From an uncultured Paracoccus sp. (GTDB lineage: Bacteria > Pseudomonadota > Alphaproteobacteria > Rhodobacterales > Rhodobacteraceae), in contig NZ_CANKWH010000021.1 in NCBI RefSeq assembly GCF_947487305.1, positions 1 through 46,091 on the forward strand: a DNA stretch of 46,091 nucleotides, written 5' to 3'. The notes under the pieces were generated by a model that saw nothing but the letters and a program-made list of their open reading frames with translations, ran no database searches and was not told the DNA's origin. Positions within the stretch are counted from its first letter, which is position 1, and each line of letters begins with the position of its first letter. The translations under genes and the position numbers were made by a program. Of this stretch, positions 1-8,141 are shown piece by piece.

Positions 1-789
1 ATAGTCGAAGCTTTCGATCTGGCCCTGGCTGTGGGCAGCATCGCCGGTGCGGTCGGTCTCCATCGCCGCGGTCGGCGTCTTGAAATTGTAATCGGTCAGC
101 CGGATCGCCCCGGTGGTCAGGTTGCGTTCGGGCGCCCAGTCCCAGAAATGCTCCTGCTCATAGTGATGGTGGCCATCGTAGCGTTTGAACGGGCGCGAGC
201 CGATGGTTGCGTGGCTCAGCGCATCATCGGTCAGGACCAGGGTATGGCTGCCGACGGCATGGCGAAAATGGAAGCTGATCCCGGCGCGCTCCATCTGCCG
301 GCGGGCGAAGTCGAGGTCGGATTCGCGGTATTGGACGGTATATTCCAGCACCGGATAGTCGCGGGTCAGCCTCATCTCCAGCGCCGGATCGCCCAAGGCG
401 GCATAGTCTCCCAGAAGCTCCTGCAGGATCTGGACCACGGTCTTGTCGTGGAAAATCCGCTGGTTGCGGCGGCGGCCGGCCAGCCAGAACCACGGCCGCA
501 GCGTCAGGTCATAGCGATGCCCGTTCTCGCCGACGCCCGCCCACCGGGCGCTGGTGACGATGCCGTCGAAGGGCCGCATCTGGTCATGGGCCTCGATCTC
601 GACGCTCGCGTGGGTGCCGATCAGCGCATCGAAATCCAGGTCATCGCGGGTGGCCAACGCCTCGACGCGGTAGTCGAACAGGTCGTTCAGGTGGTCCGAG
701 CCATCAAAGCGCAGCAGGCTCAGCGTATCGGCACCAAGCGCGGTGGTCAGGCGGCCAAGGCGCTCGGTCTGCTTGAAGGGGGCGTTCAA
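1..789 (-). CDS. Type VI secretion spike protein VgrG (TssI), N-terminal part; gene continues beyond the left edge
   Basis: The reverse strand reads open from a TTG at 789 to the window edge (263 codons). TTG is chosen as start because a GGAGG lies 6 bases upstream (796-800) and no in-frame ATG precedes the conserved start of the fold. The protein has the VgrG/gp27-gp5 head: TLSLLRFDG near residue 23, then the hallmark ESDLDFARRQMERAGISFHF segment, followed by YDGHHHYE. VgrG trimers form the spike of the T6SS tail and carry effectors into target cells. A PAAR gene and an immunity-type gene lie upstream on the same strand. The C-terminal half, where a fused effector would sit, is outside the window. 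The first 30 codons are duplicated at 1665-1753. Confidence 0.93.
   Translation of the reverse strand, partial: MNAPFKQTERLGRLTTALGADTLSLLRFDGSDHLNDLFDYRVEALATRDDLDFDALIGTHASVEIEAHDQMRPFDGIVTSARWAGVGENGHRYDLTLRPWFWLAGRRRNQRIFHDKTVVQILQELLGDYAALGDPALEMRLTRDYPVLEYTVQYRESDLDFARRQMERAGISFHFRHAVGSHTLVLTDDALSHATIGSRPFKRYDGHHHYEQEHFWDWAPERNLTTGAIRLTDYNFKTPTAAMETDRTGDAAHSQGQIESFDY
701..789 (-). repeat. Copy A of a duplicated vgrG 5' segment
   Basis: Bases 701-789 match 1665-1753 at 86 of 89 positions (offset 964, three substitutions). The match continues into the ribosome-binding region up to about 808 with one or two small gaps. This copy is the start of the open vgrG. Confidence 0.93.
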
Positions 790-1046
790 AAGGGGCCTCC
801 GGAAAACTGAATACCAGACGAATACAATGCAGCTTGAACTATGGAGCGAATGGCCGCCAAGGGGAAGCTCGAATTTACCTATTCGATTTCTGGCTTTGGA
901 AGCCCACCCTTGATCGGCTCGCTGATGCCACCGACAGCGTTTGATTTTGCGCCCCAGTCGAAGCCCGGTCAATCGCCATGGATATCACGGGTCTTCGGAC
1001 CCAAGACCGTCGCCTCCCGGCCTGTGACCTGCCGAATCACATAAGC

Positions 1047-1337
1047 TCAGTCGCCGATCGAAACATCGTCGGAGCCCTCGTCCGCGAAACCGCCGCAGGA
1101 AATCGGATCCCCCGATCGCGCGGCCGCGCGTGAATTGACGAAAACGGTTCCCGAGCCTGCCGCGACGACACGCCCCTTGGATTCGCCTGTCGCGCAACCA
1201 TGCTCGGCAAGTGCGTCACCTTGTCGGACAAGCCTGGCCCCATTTACCCAGACGTCGTCGCTCGCCTCGGTGGCGGGGGTTGCCGGGCGGCCGTCATGGC
1301 CGGTGTCAAGATCACCTCTACGATATGCTTTGGGCAT
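1047..1337 (-). CDS. PAAR-domain protein (T6SS spike tip)
   Basis: A 96-residue protein starting with ATG at 1337 (MPKAYRRGD). The PAAR pattern is visible: a short N-terminus, then DDVWVNGARLVRQGDALAEHGC, then a glycine-rich repeat GRVVAAGSGTVFVNSRAAAR followed by SGDPISCGG and a DVSIGD end. The Cys and His residues fit the zinc site at the tip of the cone. PAAR proteins cap the VgrG spike and can link effectors to it. The gene is transcribed towards vgrG, as in many vgrG/PAAR modules. The reading frame continues upstream, but those residues do not resemble PAAR proteins, so the internal ATG is preferred; a GGAG about 11 bases before it is a modest ribosome-binding site. Confidence 0.87.
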   Translation of the reverse strand: MPKAYRRGDLDTGHDGRPATPATEASDDVWVNGARLVRQGDALAEHGCATGESKGRVVAAGSGTVFVNSRAAARSGDPISCGGFADEGSDDVSIGD

Positions 1338-1501
1338 TGCGCGGTCAGTCTCCGAAATGTCATCAGGGCGTCGAACTGGCGGGTCTACCGGGTGCGACGG
1401 TCGGTATAACATCATGGTTGCGACGCAGAAAGTCGTCACGCGCGTCCCAGGTCGTATGCATCGAATTCCACGACGCAACCGTGGCCGGGTTTTTCCTGTC
1501 T

Positions 1502-1753
1502 CTATTCATGACGTCGATCTGCGCGGCGGTCACGGTCGCGGAGTCGAGACACCAGTGGACATCGATCCCCGCACCTCAGCGATCCCGGGAAAATCGATCT
1601 CGGCAGAACTTGATGCCATGGCGATTCGCCGGTTGCACCGCGACTGGTGAAGCGCAGAAACGATCCATCAAAGCGCAGCAGGCTCAGCGTATCGGCACCA
1701 ATCGCGGTCGTCAGGCGGCCAAGACGCTCGGTCTGCTTGAAGGGGGCGTTCAA
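1502..1753 (-). pseudogene. vgrG 5' remnant (duplicate), truncated after about 30 codons
   Basis: From TTG 1753 the reverse strand repeats the start of the neighbouring vgrG almost exactly (ending LLRFDG; one Leu/Ile change), with the same GGAGG ribosome-binding site 7 bases upstream. Homology stops abruptly at 1665. The frame then runs through 53 unrelated, arginine-rich codons to a stop at 1502. A functional spike protein is impossible from this frame. The high identity with 701-789 points to a recent duplication or to module replacement by recombination in the conserved vgrG start. Confidence 0.8.
1665..1753 (-). repeat. Copy B of the duplicated vgrG 5' segment
   Basis: Direct repeat of 701-789 (86/89 identical). 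The two copies bracket the PAAR gene. Confidence 0.93.
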
Positions 1754-1886
1754 AGCCGGGCCTCCGGGAAAACTGGGCAACAGGCGCAGGGAATACGGTC
1801 GAAAGCATGGCGGGATAGGCAAAGACGGGAAAGGCAGGATTGATCAGTTTGACCGCAGATCGCCAGATCTAGCCCCGGTCGCCGAG

Positions 1887-1912
1887 CCGACCTATCGACA
1901 GTGACAGGTCGG
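1887..1912 (-). terminator. Hairpin after the immunity gene
   Basis: CCGACCT (1887-1893) pairs with AGGTCGG (1906-1912) across a 12-base loop. It lies about 50 bases past the stop of the minus-strand immunity gene. There is no clear U-tract on the minus strand, so terminator function is only likely. Confidence 0.5.
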
Positions 1913-1964
1913 GTTTTGTGCAGCGAACCGTTCATTGCCCGCCACCGGAGCACCGCAACAGTCC

Positions 1965-2957
1965 TCAATCGAAGCGCCGCACCCATTCCTCGGTGGCGTC
2001 CATCCGATCCACGCCGTCGGGTGTCCACAGATAGGGCATTCCCCACTCGGTGAAGCGTAGCGACCGCAGCAGGTCGTTGACCTCTTGGTAGCTCTCGGGG
2101 ATCCCGCAGCCTTCGACGTCACCGATCCGGGGCGCGGGTCCCGCCTGAAACACGATCCCGCCGGCATAGGAATGCAGTTCCACCGCGCCTGACAAGCTGC
2201 CTCGGACGCGCTCGAGCCCGCCGAGGCGGGAGAGCATCGCGTCATCGATCGCTGTCAGCCAGTTCACGTCGTGAATGACATCGGTGCGGGCCTCGATCTC
2301 CAACGAGAAGCCTACACCGTCCTCGTGGAGAATGCCGGGAAAGCGGCGGAGCACCGGGTAAAGATCGCCCTGCGTTCGGGAGGACATGGTGCGGGGAATG
2401 ATGCTGAAGCCGGCGACGGCGTAGAACACCTGCAGCCGTTCGCAGGCCTCGACAAACGCCCGGACCTGCCCGTCTGGATCATCCCGAAGCGTGGACAGGC
2501 GCGCGGAATAGGTCAACAACCCGGCTCCCGATATCGCACCCGGCAACAGGGCCGAGAATTGGTCATGCCGGGGGTCCATGGCCTGCATGACCGACTTGTT
2601 CATGTGCTCGATGACAAGACCGAAATCCTGCCGGGTATCGCGATAGGCTTCAGCCATGCTCCCTTCTGTCAGACGCTCGCGAATATCCTGCCGTTCGGAG
2701 AGCCTGAACGCCCGGTCGTTCAGATCCATGAAATTGCAGCGCCCGTCGGTGCGATCGTAATAATGCTCGGCAAGATCGATCATGGCCGCGCGCCGATCAT
2801 CGCGCCGGTCATTGTCAAAATAGAAGCCGGCCTGCAGACCGAACAGCCAGCGCAGCACGCCGGTCTGCGGGAAACGCGCCATGTCGAGCGCTGTCAGCCG
2901 GTCCTCGGCCTCGATGAGGGCAAGCGTTGCGATCAGGTCCGACATGTCGACAGTCAT
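1965..2957 (-). CDS. DUF3396 / type VI immunity family protein
   Basis: A 330-residue soluble protein with no signal peptide. The C-terminal half carries the DUF3396 pattern: LYPVLRRFPGI, GVGFSLEIEART, DVNWLTAIDDAMLSRLGG, ELHSYAGGIVFQAGPAPRIGD and IPESYQEVNDLLRSLR. Members of this family neutralise toxic effectors delivered by type VI secretion, usually next to vgrG/PAAR/effector genes, which is the context here. No cognate effector is visible between this gene and vgrG. It may be fused to the unseen C-terminus of VgrG or lost, making this an orphan immunity gene. The start could be MTVDM (used) or the ATG four codons later; an AGGAT lies about 9 bases before the first. Confidence 0.82.
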   Translation of the reverse strand: MTVDMSDLIATLALIEAEDRLTALDMARFPQTGVLRWLFGLQAGFYFDNDRRDDRRAAMIDLAEHYYDRTDGRCNFMDLNDRAFRLSERQDIRERLTEGSMAEAYRDTRQDFGLVIEHMNKSVMQAMDPRHDQFSALLPGAISGAGLLTYSARLSTLRDDPDGQVRAFVEACERLQVFYAVAGFSIIPRTMSSRTQGDLYPVLRRFPGILHEDGVGFSLEIEARTDVIHDVNWLTAIDDAMLSRLGGLERVRGSLSGAVELHSYAGGIVFQAGPAPRIGDVEGCGIPESYQEVNDLLRSLRFTEWGMPYLWTPDGVDRMDATEEWVRRFD

Positions 2958-3230
2958 CGGGGCAATCCTGCGATCGGTCAGGGAACGAGCGTGAAGGTCG
3001 GGCCCGGAACAATGACGGGGCAGCGCCTGCCCGAACCTGGACGAGCCTGATCGGGAAATCCAGCCGGTTCCTCGACCCTGCCTCCCCTACTCCGAAGGTG
3101 CAACGTCAGCCCACATCTGCTATCCTCACACCAGAGGACGGTTCGGCCCGGCGGTTCTGCGGGCGGATGCCGGGTTCTCCGGCTGATGCCTCGACCCGCC
3201 TCGGGCCCTCCAGAGAGGGAGGATGCAGCC

Positions 3231-4118
3231 ATGACCCGACAGACAATTGGAAACCCGCTGAGTTGGAGCGCGCAGAGCCTGGCCGGTATCGGTCGCGGCC
3301 TCGGCGAGGCGGTCGATGGAATCGGCAGCCACACCATGACCCGGCCGACAATCAACCGGATCGGCCCGGCGGACCTGCGCGCGGCGCTGCGCGCAGGGGC
3401 CAGCGACTTCGTCGCGCTGCGCTCGGACGTGATCGCGGCGATGGTGCTTTACCCGGTGATCGGCTTTATCCTTGCGGTCTGGACCTTCAATGCCGGGCAG
3501 GTGCACCTGCTCTTCCCGCTGGCGGCAGGCTTTCCGCTGATCGGGCCGGTCGCGGCCATCGGGCTTTACGAGATGAGCCGGCGGCGCGAAGAGGGCAACG
3601 AGACCGACTGGCGCGCGGCCCTGTCCACGCTGAGGGGCCGGGTCCTCGGGCCGGTGCTGATGCTGGCGATGCTGCTGATGGCGATCTTCGTTCTCTGGCT
3701 CTTCGCCGCCCATGCGATCTGGGCCGCTACACTTGGCCCCGAACCCTCGGTGGGCCTGCGTGCCTTCCTGCAGGACACGTTCAGCACCAGTGCGGGCTGG
3801 GCGATGATCGTCATCGGCATGGCCGTCGGCTTCGTCTTCGCGGCGGTGGTGCTTTGCATCAGTCTCGTGTCCTTCCCGATGCTGATCGACCGTCCCGTGG
3901 GCGTGCCAGTTGCGCTGGCGACCTCGCTGGCGGTGGCGCGCGAGAACCCGGGCACGACGGCGCTATGGGGGCTGGTCGTGGCTGTGGCGCTGTTGCTCGG
4001 CATGATCCCGTTCTTTGCCGGGTTGATCATCGTCCTGCCGATCCTCGGTCACGCGACCTGGCACCTCTATCGCCGCGCCGTCAGCTATCCCGATCAGCCG
4101 GCCCGATCCGAGGGCTGA
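3231..4118 (+). CDS. DUF2189 domain integral membrane protein
   Basis: A 295-residue protein with about six hydrophobic segments. After a soluble N-terminus of about 60 residues come AAMVLYPVIGFILAVWTF, LLFPLAAGFPLIGPVAAIGL, LMLAMLLMAIFVLWLFAAHA, an alanine/valine-rich segment and a C-terminal pair ending FFAGLIIVLPILGHATWH. GLYEMSRRREEG after the second segment and GHATWHLYRRAV at the end are typical of DUF2189 (COG5473) proteins, whose function is unknown. ATG 3231 is chosen because GAGGGAGGA lies about 7 bases upstream; the upstream frame extension is unlikely to be used. The gene is monocistronic, divergent from the immunity gene. Confidence 0.85.
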   Translation: MTRQTIGNPLSWSAQSLAGIGRGLGEAVDGIGSHTMTRPTINRIGPADLRAALRAGASDFVALRSDVIAAMVLYPVIGFILAVWTFNAGQVHLLFPLAAGFPLIGPVAAIGLYEMSRRREEGNETDWRAALSTLRGRVLGPVLMLAMLLMAIFVLWLFAAHAIWAATLGPEPSVGLRAFLQDTFSTSAGWAMIVIGMAVGFVFAAVVLCISLVSFPMLIDRPVGVPVALATSLAVARENPGTTALWGLVVAVALLLGMIPFFAGLIIVLPILGHATWHLYRRAVSYPDQPARSEG

Positions 4119-4146
4119 GGCTGCGCGCAAACCCTGACCGAGAACG

Positions 4147-4188
4147 CCCCGCTTTCTGCCCGCCAATGGCCGTGGCAAGAGAGCGGGG
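4147..4188 (+). terminator. Possible weak terminator after the DUF2189 gene
   Basis: CCCCGCT (4147-4153) can pair with AGCGGGG (4182-4188) across a 28-base loop, followed only by TT. It is weak without a T-run. Confidence 0.25.
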
Positions 4189-4338
4189 TTGATGATGCAG
4201 CGCATCGCCTGCCGTTCTTCATGGAACGCTCGCGACTGTCCGCCCGCCACGCGATCACGATGGAATTCCAAAGCTGCAGGCTATATCCGCGAAGGATCAG
4301 CCAGACCCGGCAGGGCCGCGATCAGCAAGGAGGGTATA

Positions 4339-5124
4339 ATGAGTATCCGCGTCACCGTTTTCGGCGAGAACGTCCATGAACAGAAAAACCGGGTCGTCGC
4401 CTCGATCTATCCCGAGGGGATGCACCAGGCGATTGCCAAAGCGCTGAACACCGATCCCGGTCTCGAGGCCAGCACCGTCACGCTGCAACAGCCCGAACAC
4501 GGGCTGACCGCCGAGACGCTGGCCCAGACCGATGTGCTGGTCTGGTGGGGCCATGCCGCGCATGGCGAAGTCGAGGATGCCGTTGTCGAGCGGGTCTGTG
4601 ACGCGGTCTGGTCCGGCATGGGTATGGTCTTCCTGCATTCGGCGCATTTCTCGAAGCCATTCAAGCGGCTGATGGGCGCGCCCTGCAACCTGACCTGGCG
4701 CGAGGCGGGCGAACGCGAACGGCTGTGGCTGACCTCGCCCAACCACCCGATTGCCGCCGGCCTGCCCAACCATTTCGAGCTCGAGAACGAGGAAATGTAT
4801 GGCGAGCCCTTCGGCGTGCCCGAACCGCTGGAGACCGTCTTCATCAGCTGGTTCGCCGGGGGCGAGGTGTTCCGCTCGGGCCTGACCTACAAGCGCGGTG
4901 CCGGCAATGTCTTCTATTTCCGCCCGGGACACGAAACCTATCCGACCTATCACGATGCCAATGTGCAGACTGTCCTGCGGAACGCCGCGCATTGGGCCTA
5001 CAACCCGGCGGCACGTCTGGCCGACCCCAATGCGGCGCCGAATGTTCCAGTGACCGAGGCGCTGGAGCCGATCGAGGAACGCGGCCCGCGACTGCATCAG
5101 GATGGCGAGGCGGGGTATCGCTGA
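4339..5124 (+). CDS. thuA: ThuA-domain protein (trehalose-utilisation type)
   Basis: A 261-residue protein with the ThuA fold, related to class I glutamine amidotransferases. Visible motifs are VTVFGENVHE near the start, TDVLVWWGHAAHGEV near residue 70, GMGMVFLHSAHFSKPF near 95, ENEEMYGEPFGVPEP near 155 and RGAGNVFYFRPGHETYP near 195. In rhizobia ThuA acts with ThuB in 3-keto-type oxidation of trehalose and related disaccharides. The start at 4339 follows AAGGAGGG at ideal spacing. Its stop overlaps the start of the Gfo/Idh/MocA gene by one base (TGATG), so the two are translationally coupled. The substrate here is not known; the neighbouring transporter is of TRAP type rather than the ABC type of classical thu operons. 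Confidence 0.87.
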   Translation: MSIRVTVFGENVHEQKNRVVASIYPEGMHQAIAKALNTDPGLEASTVTLQQPEHGLTAETLAQTDVLVWWGHAAHGEVEDAVVERVCDAVWSGMGMVFLHSAHFSKPFKRLMGAPCNLTWREAGERERLWLTSPNHPIAAGLPNHFELENEEMYGEPFGVPEPLETVFISWFAGGEVFRSGLTYKRGAGNVFYFRPGHETYPTYHDANVQTVLRNAAHWAYNPAARLADPNAAPNVPVTEALEPIEERGPRLHQDGEAGYR

Positions 5125-6185
5125 TGCAGAATGTCCGGCTTCTGATCCTTGGCACCGGCGGCATGGCCAGGAACCATGCCGAGGGCTTTGCCAAAATCGC
5201 CGGGGTCGAGATCGTGGCGGGTGTCGATACCCGGCCCGACCAGCTGCGCGACTTCTGCGCCACCCATGGCATCGCCAACGGCTTTGCCTCGCTGGACGAG
5301 GCGCTGGCCTGGGGCCAGTTCGACGCCGCCACCAATGTCACCCCCGACGCGGCCCATTTCGCCACCACCCTGCCGCTTCTGGCGGCGGGGAAACATATGC
5401 TGTGTGAAAAGCCGCTGGCGACCAATGCGCGCGATGCCGAGGTGATGGCCCGCGCTGCCGCCGAGGCCGGCGTGGTGAACATGGTCAACCTGACCTATCG
5501 CAATGTCCCCGCGCTGCAGCAGGCGGCGCGGATGGTTCAGGATGGGCAGATCGGCACGGTCCGCCATTTCGAGGCCTCCTACCTGCAAAGCTGGCTGACC
5601 CAGCCCGCCTGGGGTGACTGGAAGACCGAGGACCAATGGCTGTGGCGGCTGTCCTCCGCGCATGGCTCCAAGGGGGTTCTGGGCGATGTCGGCATCCATA
5701 TTCTCGACTTCGCCACCTTCATCGCCGGTCAGGACGTTGCCGATATCTCCTGCCGGCTGGCGACCTTCGACAAGGCGCCGGGCGGGCGGATCGGCGATTA
5801 TGTGCTGGACGCCAATGACAGCGCGACCATGCAGCTGCGGCTGGCCAATGGCGCGCTTGGCACCGTGGCCGCGACCCGCTTTGCCAGCGGCCATCTGAAC
5901 GACCTGCGGCTGCGGATCTATGGCGACAAGGGCGGGCTGGAGGTGAGTTTCGAGAACGCGGTCAGCCGGTTGCGCGCCTGCCTGTCGCCGGATCTCGAGG
6001 TTGCCCGCTGGCACGAGGTCGATTGCCCGCCGGTGCCGCCGATCTATGCCCGCTTCATCGATGCGATCAGGGGCCAGGGCCCGGCCGAGCCCGATTTTGC
6101 CCGGGGCGCCGCCCTGCAGGTGCTGCTGGACCGCGCCGAGGCATCCGCAGCGCAGGAAGGCCGCGCTCTGGCAGTTCAGGGCTAA
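5124..6185 (+). CDS. Gfo/Idh/MocA family oxidoreductase (ThuB-like)
   Basis: A 353-residue NAD(P)-dependent dehydrogenase. The Rossmann start LLILGTGGMARNHAEGFAKI is at residues 6-25, the EKPLATN motif near residue 95 marks the nicotinamide site, and GGVGIH-like GDVGIHILDFATF near residue 190 carries the Asp and His typical of the catalytic region. The C-terminal beta-sheet domain follows (LGTVAATRFASGHLNDLRL). Such enzymes oxidise sugars, inositols or sugar acids at a secondary hydroxyl. The overlap with thuA suggests the pair acts on one substrate, as ThuA/ThuB do. The stop at 6185 faces the GntR regulator, transcribed convergently. Confidence 0.88.
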   Translation: MQNVRLLILGTGGMARNHAEGFAKIAGVEIVAGVDTRPDQLRDFCATHGIANGFASLDEALAWGQFDAATNVTPDAAHFATTLPLLAAGKHMLCEKPLATNARDAEVMARAAAEAGVVNMVNLTYRNVPALQQAARMVQDGQIGTVRHFEASYLQSWLTQPAWGDWKTEDQWLWRLSSAHGSKGVLGDVGIHILDFATFIAGQDVADISCRLATFDKAPGGRIGDYVLDANDSATMQLRLANGALGTVAATRFASGHLNDLRLRIYGDKGGLEVSFENAVSRLRACLSPDLEVARWHEVDCPPVPPIYARFIDAIRGQGPAEPDFARGAALQVLLDRAEASAAQEGRALAVQG

Positions 6186-6210
6186 GACCCCGGCTGCCGT
6201 CGACCTGCGG

Positions 6211-6918
6211 TCAGGCGCCCAGAACCTCCGGACGCTCGCTGCGCAGCCGTGCCAGCAACTCGTCGATGCGCGACAGATGCGCCGTCAGCGCCGCTGCCGC
6301 CGCTTCCGCGTCGCGTTCACGCAGGGCGGCGAGGATTTGCCGGTGCTCGGCCAGCGCGTTTTCGGCATTATAGGGCAGCGACTGATAGCGCGCCCGGTCC
6401 ATATGGCCCTTCTTGTCCTTGACCAGGGTCCAGACGAATTCCAGCCCTGAAAAGGCGGCGATGTCATGGTGGAATTGCTCGTCAAGCTGATGGAACTCGT
6501 CCCGCCGACCCGCATCGATCGCCGCTTGTTGACCGTCGAGCACCGCCTCGAGCCGGTCAAGCTGCGCCTCGCTAAGGCGCTGTGCGGCCTCGCGGATACA
6601 GGACAGCTCCAGTGACAGCCGGATGAACTTCGCCTGTCGGATCGCCTCTTCCGAGATCTGCGTGACGACGGTGGCGCGCTGCGGCCGGATCAGGATGAAG
6701 CCCAGTTGCGAGAGCCGGTAGAACGCATCGCGCACCGGCTGGCGCGACACCCCCATCTGCGCCGCCACCTCGGCCTCGGACAGGCGGGCGCCGGGCGGCA
6801 GGGTCAGATCGACAATCCGGTCGTAAAGCGCGTCATAGACCTGTTCGGTCACCGTCGGCTGGCGGACCTCGTCCAGCGCCGGCAGGGCCGTCAGGGTGCT
6901 GCTGTCGGATTGCGGCAT
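6211..6918 (-). CDS. GntR family regulator, FadR/FCD subfamily
   Basis: A 235-residue repressor. The winged helix is in residues 20-85 (VYDALYDRIVDLTLPPGARL, then SEAEVAAQMGVSRQPVRDA). The FCD ligand domain follows, with FHQLDEQFHHDIA near residue 150 and EHRQILAALRERD near 200, including the metal-binding Asp/His residues of this fold. ATG 6918 is preferred over an upstream GTG-type frame extension because GGGAGGG lies 8 bases before it. It is divergent from the dctPQM TRAP operon and convergent with the thuA/B genes, so it most likely senses the transported sugar (acid) or its product and controls both groups. Confidence 0.9.
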   Translation of the reverse strand: MPQSDSSTLTALPALDEVRQPTVTEQVYDALYDRIVDLTLPPGARLSEAEVAAQMGVSRQPVRDAFYRLSQLGFILIRPQRATVVTQISEEAIRQAKFIRLSLELSCIREAAQRLSEAQLDRLEAVLDGQQAAIDAGRRDEFHQLDEQFHHDIAAFSGLEFVWTLVKDKKGHMDRARYQSLPYNAENALAEHRQILAALRERDAEAAAAALTAHLSRIDELLARLRSERPEVLGA

Positions 6919-6934
6919 CGTGAAACCCTCCCGG

Positions 6935-6963
6935 TTGACCCTGCATTGCAACTAGCATATTAG
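6935..6963 (+). promoter_or_regulatory. Predicted promoter of the TRAP operon
   Basis: TTGACC (6935-6940), a 17-base spacer and TATTAG (6958-6963) form a good sigma-70-like promoter. It lies about 130 bases before dctP in the divergent gntR-dctP region. Confidence 0.5.
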
Positions 6964-6982
6964 ATGATTAGAATGACCGCAA
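6954..6982 (-). promoter_or_regulatory. Predicted promoter of the gntR gene, overlapping the TRAP promoter
   Basis: On the minus strand TTGCGG (6982-6977), 17 bases and TATGCT (6959-6954) form a second candidate promoter. The two -10 elements overlap in an AT-rich stretch (6951-6976), which would let one bound regulator control both directions. I see no clean palindromic operator. Confidence 0.35.
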
Positions 6983-7096
6983 GTCGAATCGGGAGGATCG
7001 ATGGCGCTGACGACGGAGGTTCGACCAGCGCCGGGACTGTGCCGGATGCCAACCCGCAGGGAACCAGCGGCTTCAAGATCACCAAGGGAGGAATAC

Positions 7097-8083
7097 ATGA
7101 AGTATATTACATCGACTCTGGCGGGGCTCTTGGCCTCGGCCGCACTTTTCTCGGCCGCCGCCGCGGCGGAGTGCGAGGTGACGCTGCGGTCATCGGACAC
7201 CCATCCCGACGGCTACCCGACCGTCGAGGGGGTCAAGGCCATGGCCGAAGAGGTCAAGACCAAGACCGAGGGCCGCATCTGCATCGAGGTTTTCCCCTCG
7301 TCGCAGCTGGGCGAGGAAAAGGACACGATCGAGCAGACCCAGTTCGGCGTCATCGACATGGTCCGCGCCTCGTTCGGCTCGTTCAACGATATCGTGCCGG
7401 TGACGCAGCTGCTGTCCCTGCCCTATCTGTTCCGTTCGGAAGACCACCTGCACAAGGTCATGGACGGCCCGATCGGCGAGGAGATCGGCAAGTCCTTCGA
7501 GGAGCGCGACCTGGTGGCGCTGGCCTATTACGACGGCGGCGCCCGCAGCTTCTACAATTCGCAGAAGCCCATCGCCTCGATCGAGGATCTGAAGGGCATG
7601 AAGTTCCGCGTCATGCAGAACGATGTCTTCGTCGACATGATGGCCGCGCTTGGCGCCAACGCGACGCCGATGCCCTATGGCGAGGTCTATTCGGCGATCC
7701 AGACCGGGGTCATCGACGGGGCCGAAAACAACTATCCCAGCTACGACAGCTCGGGTCATGCCGAGGTTGCCAAGTATTACACGCTGGACCAGCATCTTAT
7801 GGTGCCGGAACTGGTGGCGATCTCGAAGGCAAGCTGGGAAAAGCTTTCGCCCGAAGACCAGGCCATCCTGCGCGAGGCCGCGCGCAATTCGGCGACCGTG
7901 CAGCGGCAATTGTGGGCCGATCAGGAAAAGGCGTCCGAGGAGAAGGTCGTGGCCGCCGGTGCCGAGATCATCAAGGAGATCGACAAGACCCCGTTCATCG
8001 AGGCGATGGTGCCGGTCTACGACAAATACGTGACCACGCCCGAAGCCAAGGACCTGGTCGAGCGGATCCAGGCGACCGAGTAA
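7097..8083 (+). CDS. dctP: TRAP transporter periplasmic substrate-binding protein
   Basis: A 328-residue DctP-family protein. It has a signal peptide of about 24 residues (hydrophobic, ending SAAAAA). The TRAP motif GMKFRVMQNDVFVDMMAALG near residue 168 contains the arginine that normally clamps the substrate carboxylate. It is followed by PMPYGEVYSAIQTGVIDGAE, typical of family members that bind sugar acids. ATG 7097 follows GGGAGGA at 5 bases; the upstream frame is not used. The protein delivers substrate to DctQM across the periplasm. The presence of Arg suggests a carboxylated ligand such as a uronic or aldonic acid, but the exact substrate cannot be read from the sequence. Confidence 0.93.
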   Translation: MKYITSTLAGLLASAALFSAAAAAECEVTLRSSDTHPDGYPTVEGVKAMAEEVKTKTEGRICIEVFPSSQLGEEKDTIEQTQFGVIDMVRASFGSFNDIVPVTQLLSLPYLFRSEDHLHKVMDGPIGEEIGKSFEERDLVALAYYDGGARSFYNSQKPIASIEDLKGMKFRVMQNDVFVDMMAALGANATPMPYGEVYSAIQTGVIDGAENNYPSYDSSGHAEVAKYYTLDQHLMVPELVAISKASWEKLSPEDQAILREAARNSATVQRQLWADQEKASEEKVVAAGAEIIKEIDKTPFIEAMVPVYDKYVTTPEAKDLVERIQATE

Positions 8084-8090
8084 ACGACCC

Positions 8091-8117
8091 GACCGCCCGC
8101 CCCTCCGGCGGGCGGTC
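8091..8117 (+). other. Strong intergenic stem-loop between dctP and dctQ
   Basis: GACCGCCCGCC (8091-8101) and GGCGGGCGGTC (8107-8117) form a perfect 11-bp stem with a 5-base loop, starting 8 bases after the dctP stop. There is no T-run. In transporter operons such stems commonly protect the binding-protein message or cause partial termination, giving more DctP than DctQM. Confidence 0.8.
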
Positions 8118-8141
8118 ACATCCTGCAGGGGAGGTCGCCCG

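Larger units (their letters stand above)
1338..1964. other. Degenerate intergenic region between PAAR gene and immunity gene
   Basis: About 630 bases without a convincing intact gene. It contains the vgrG remnant (1665-1753) with its own GGAGG at 1761-1765 and a hairpin at 1887-1912. The open frames crossing 1338-1660 on either strand are arginine/serine-rich and resemble no family, so I treat this stretch as decayed or non-coding. Confidence 0.6.

Noticed and set aside
841..1044. Plus-strand 67-codon frame between vgrG and the PAAR gene
   Set aside because: No family resemblance and no ribosome-binding site; probably part of the decayed region.
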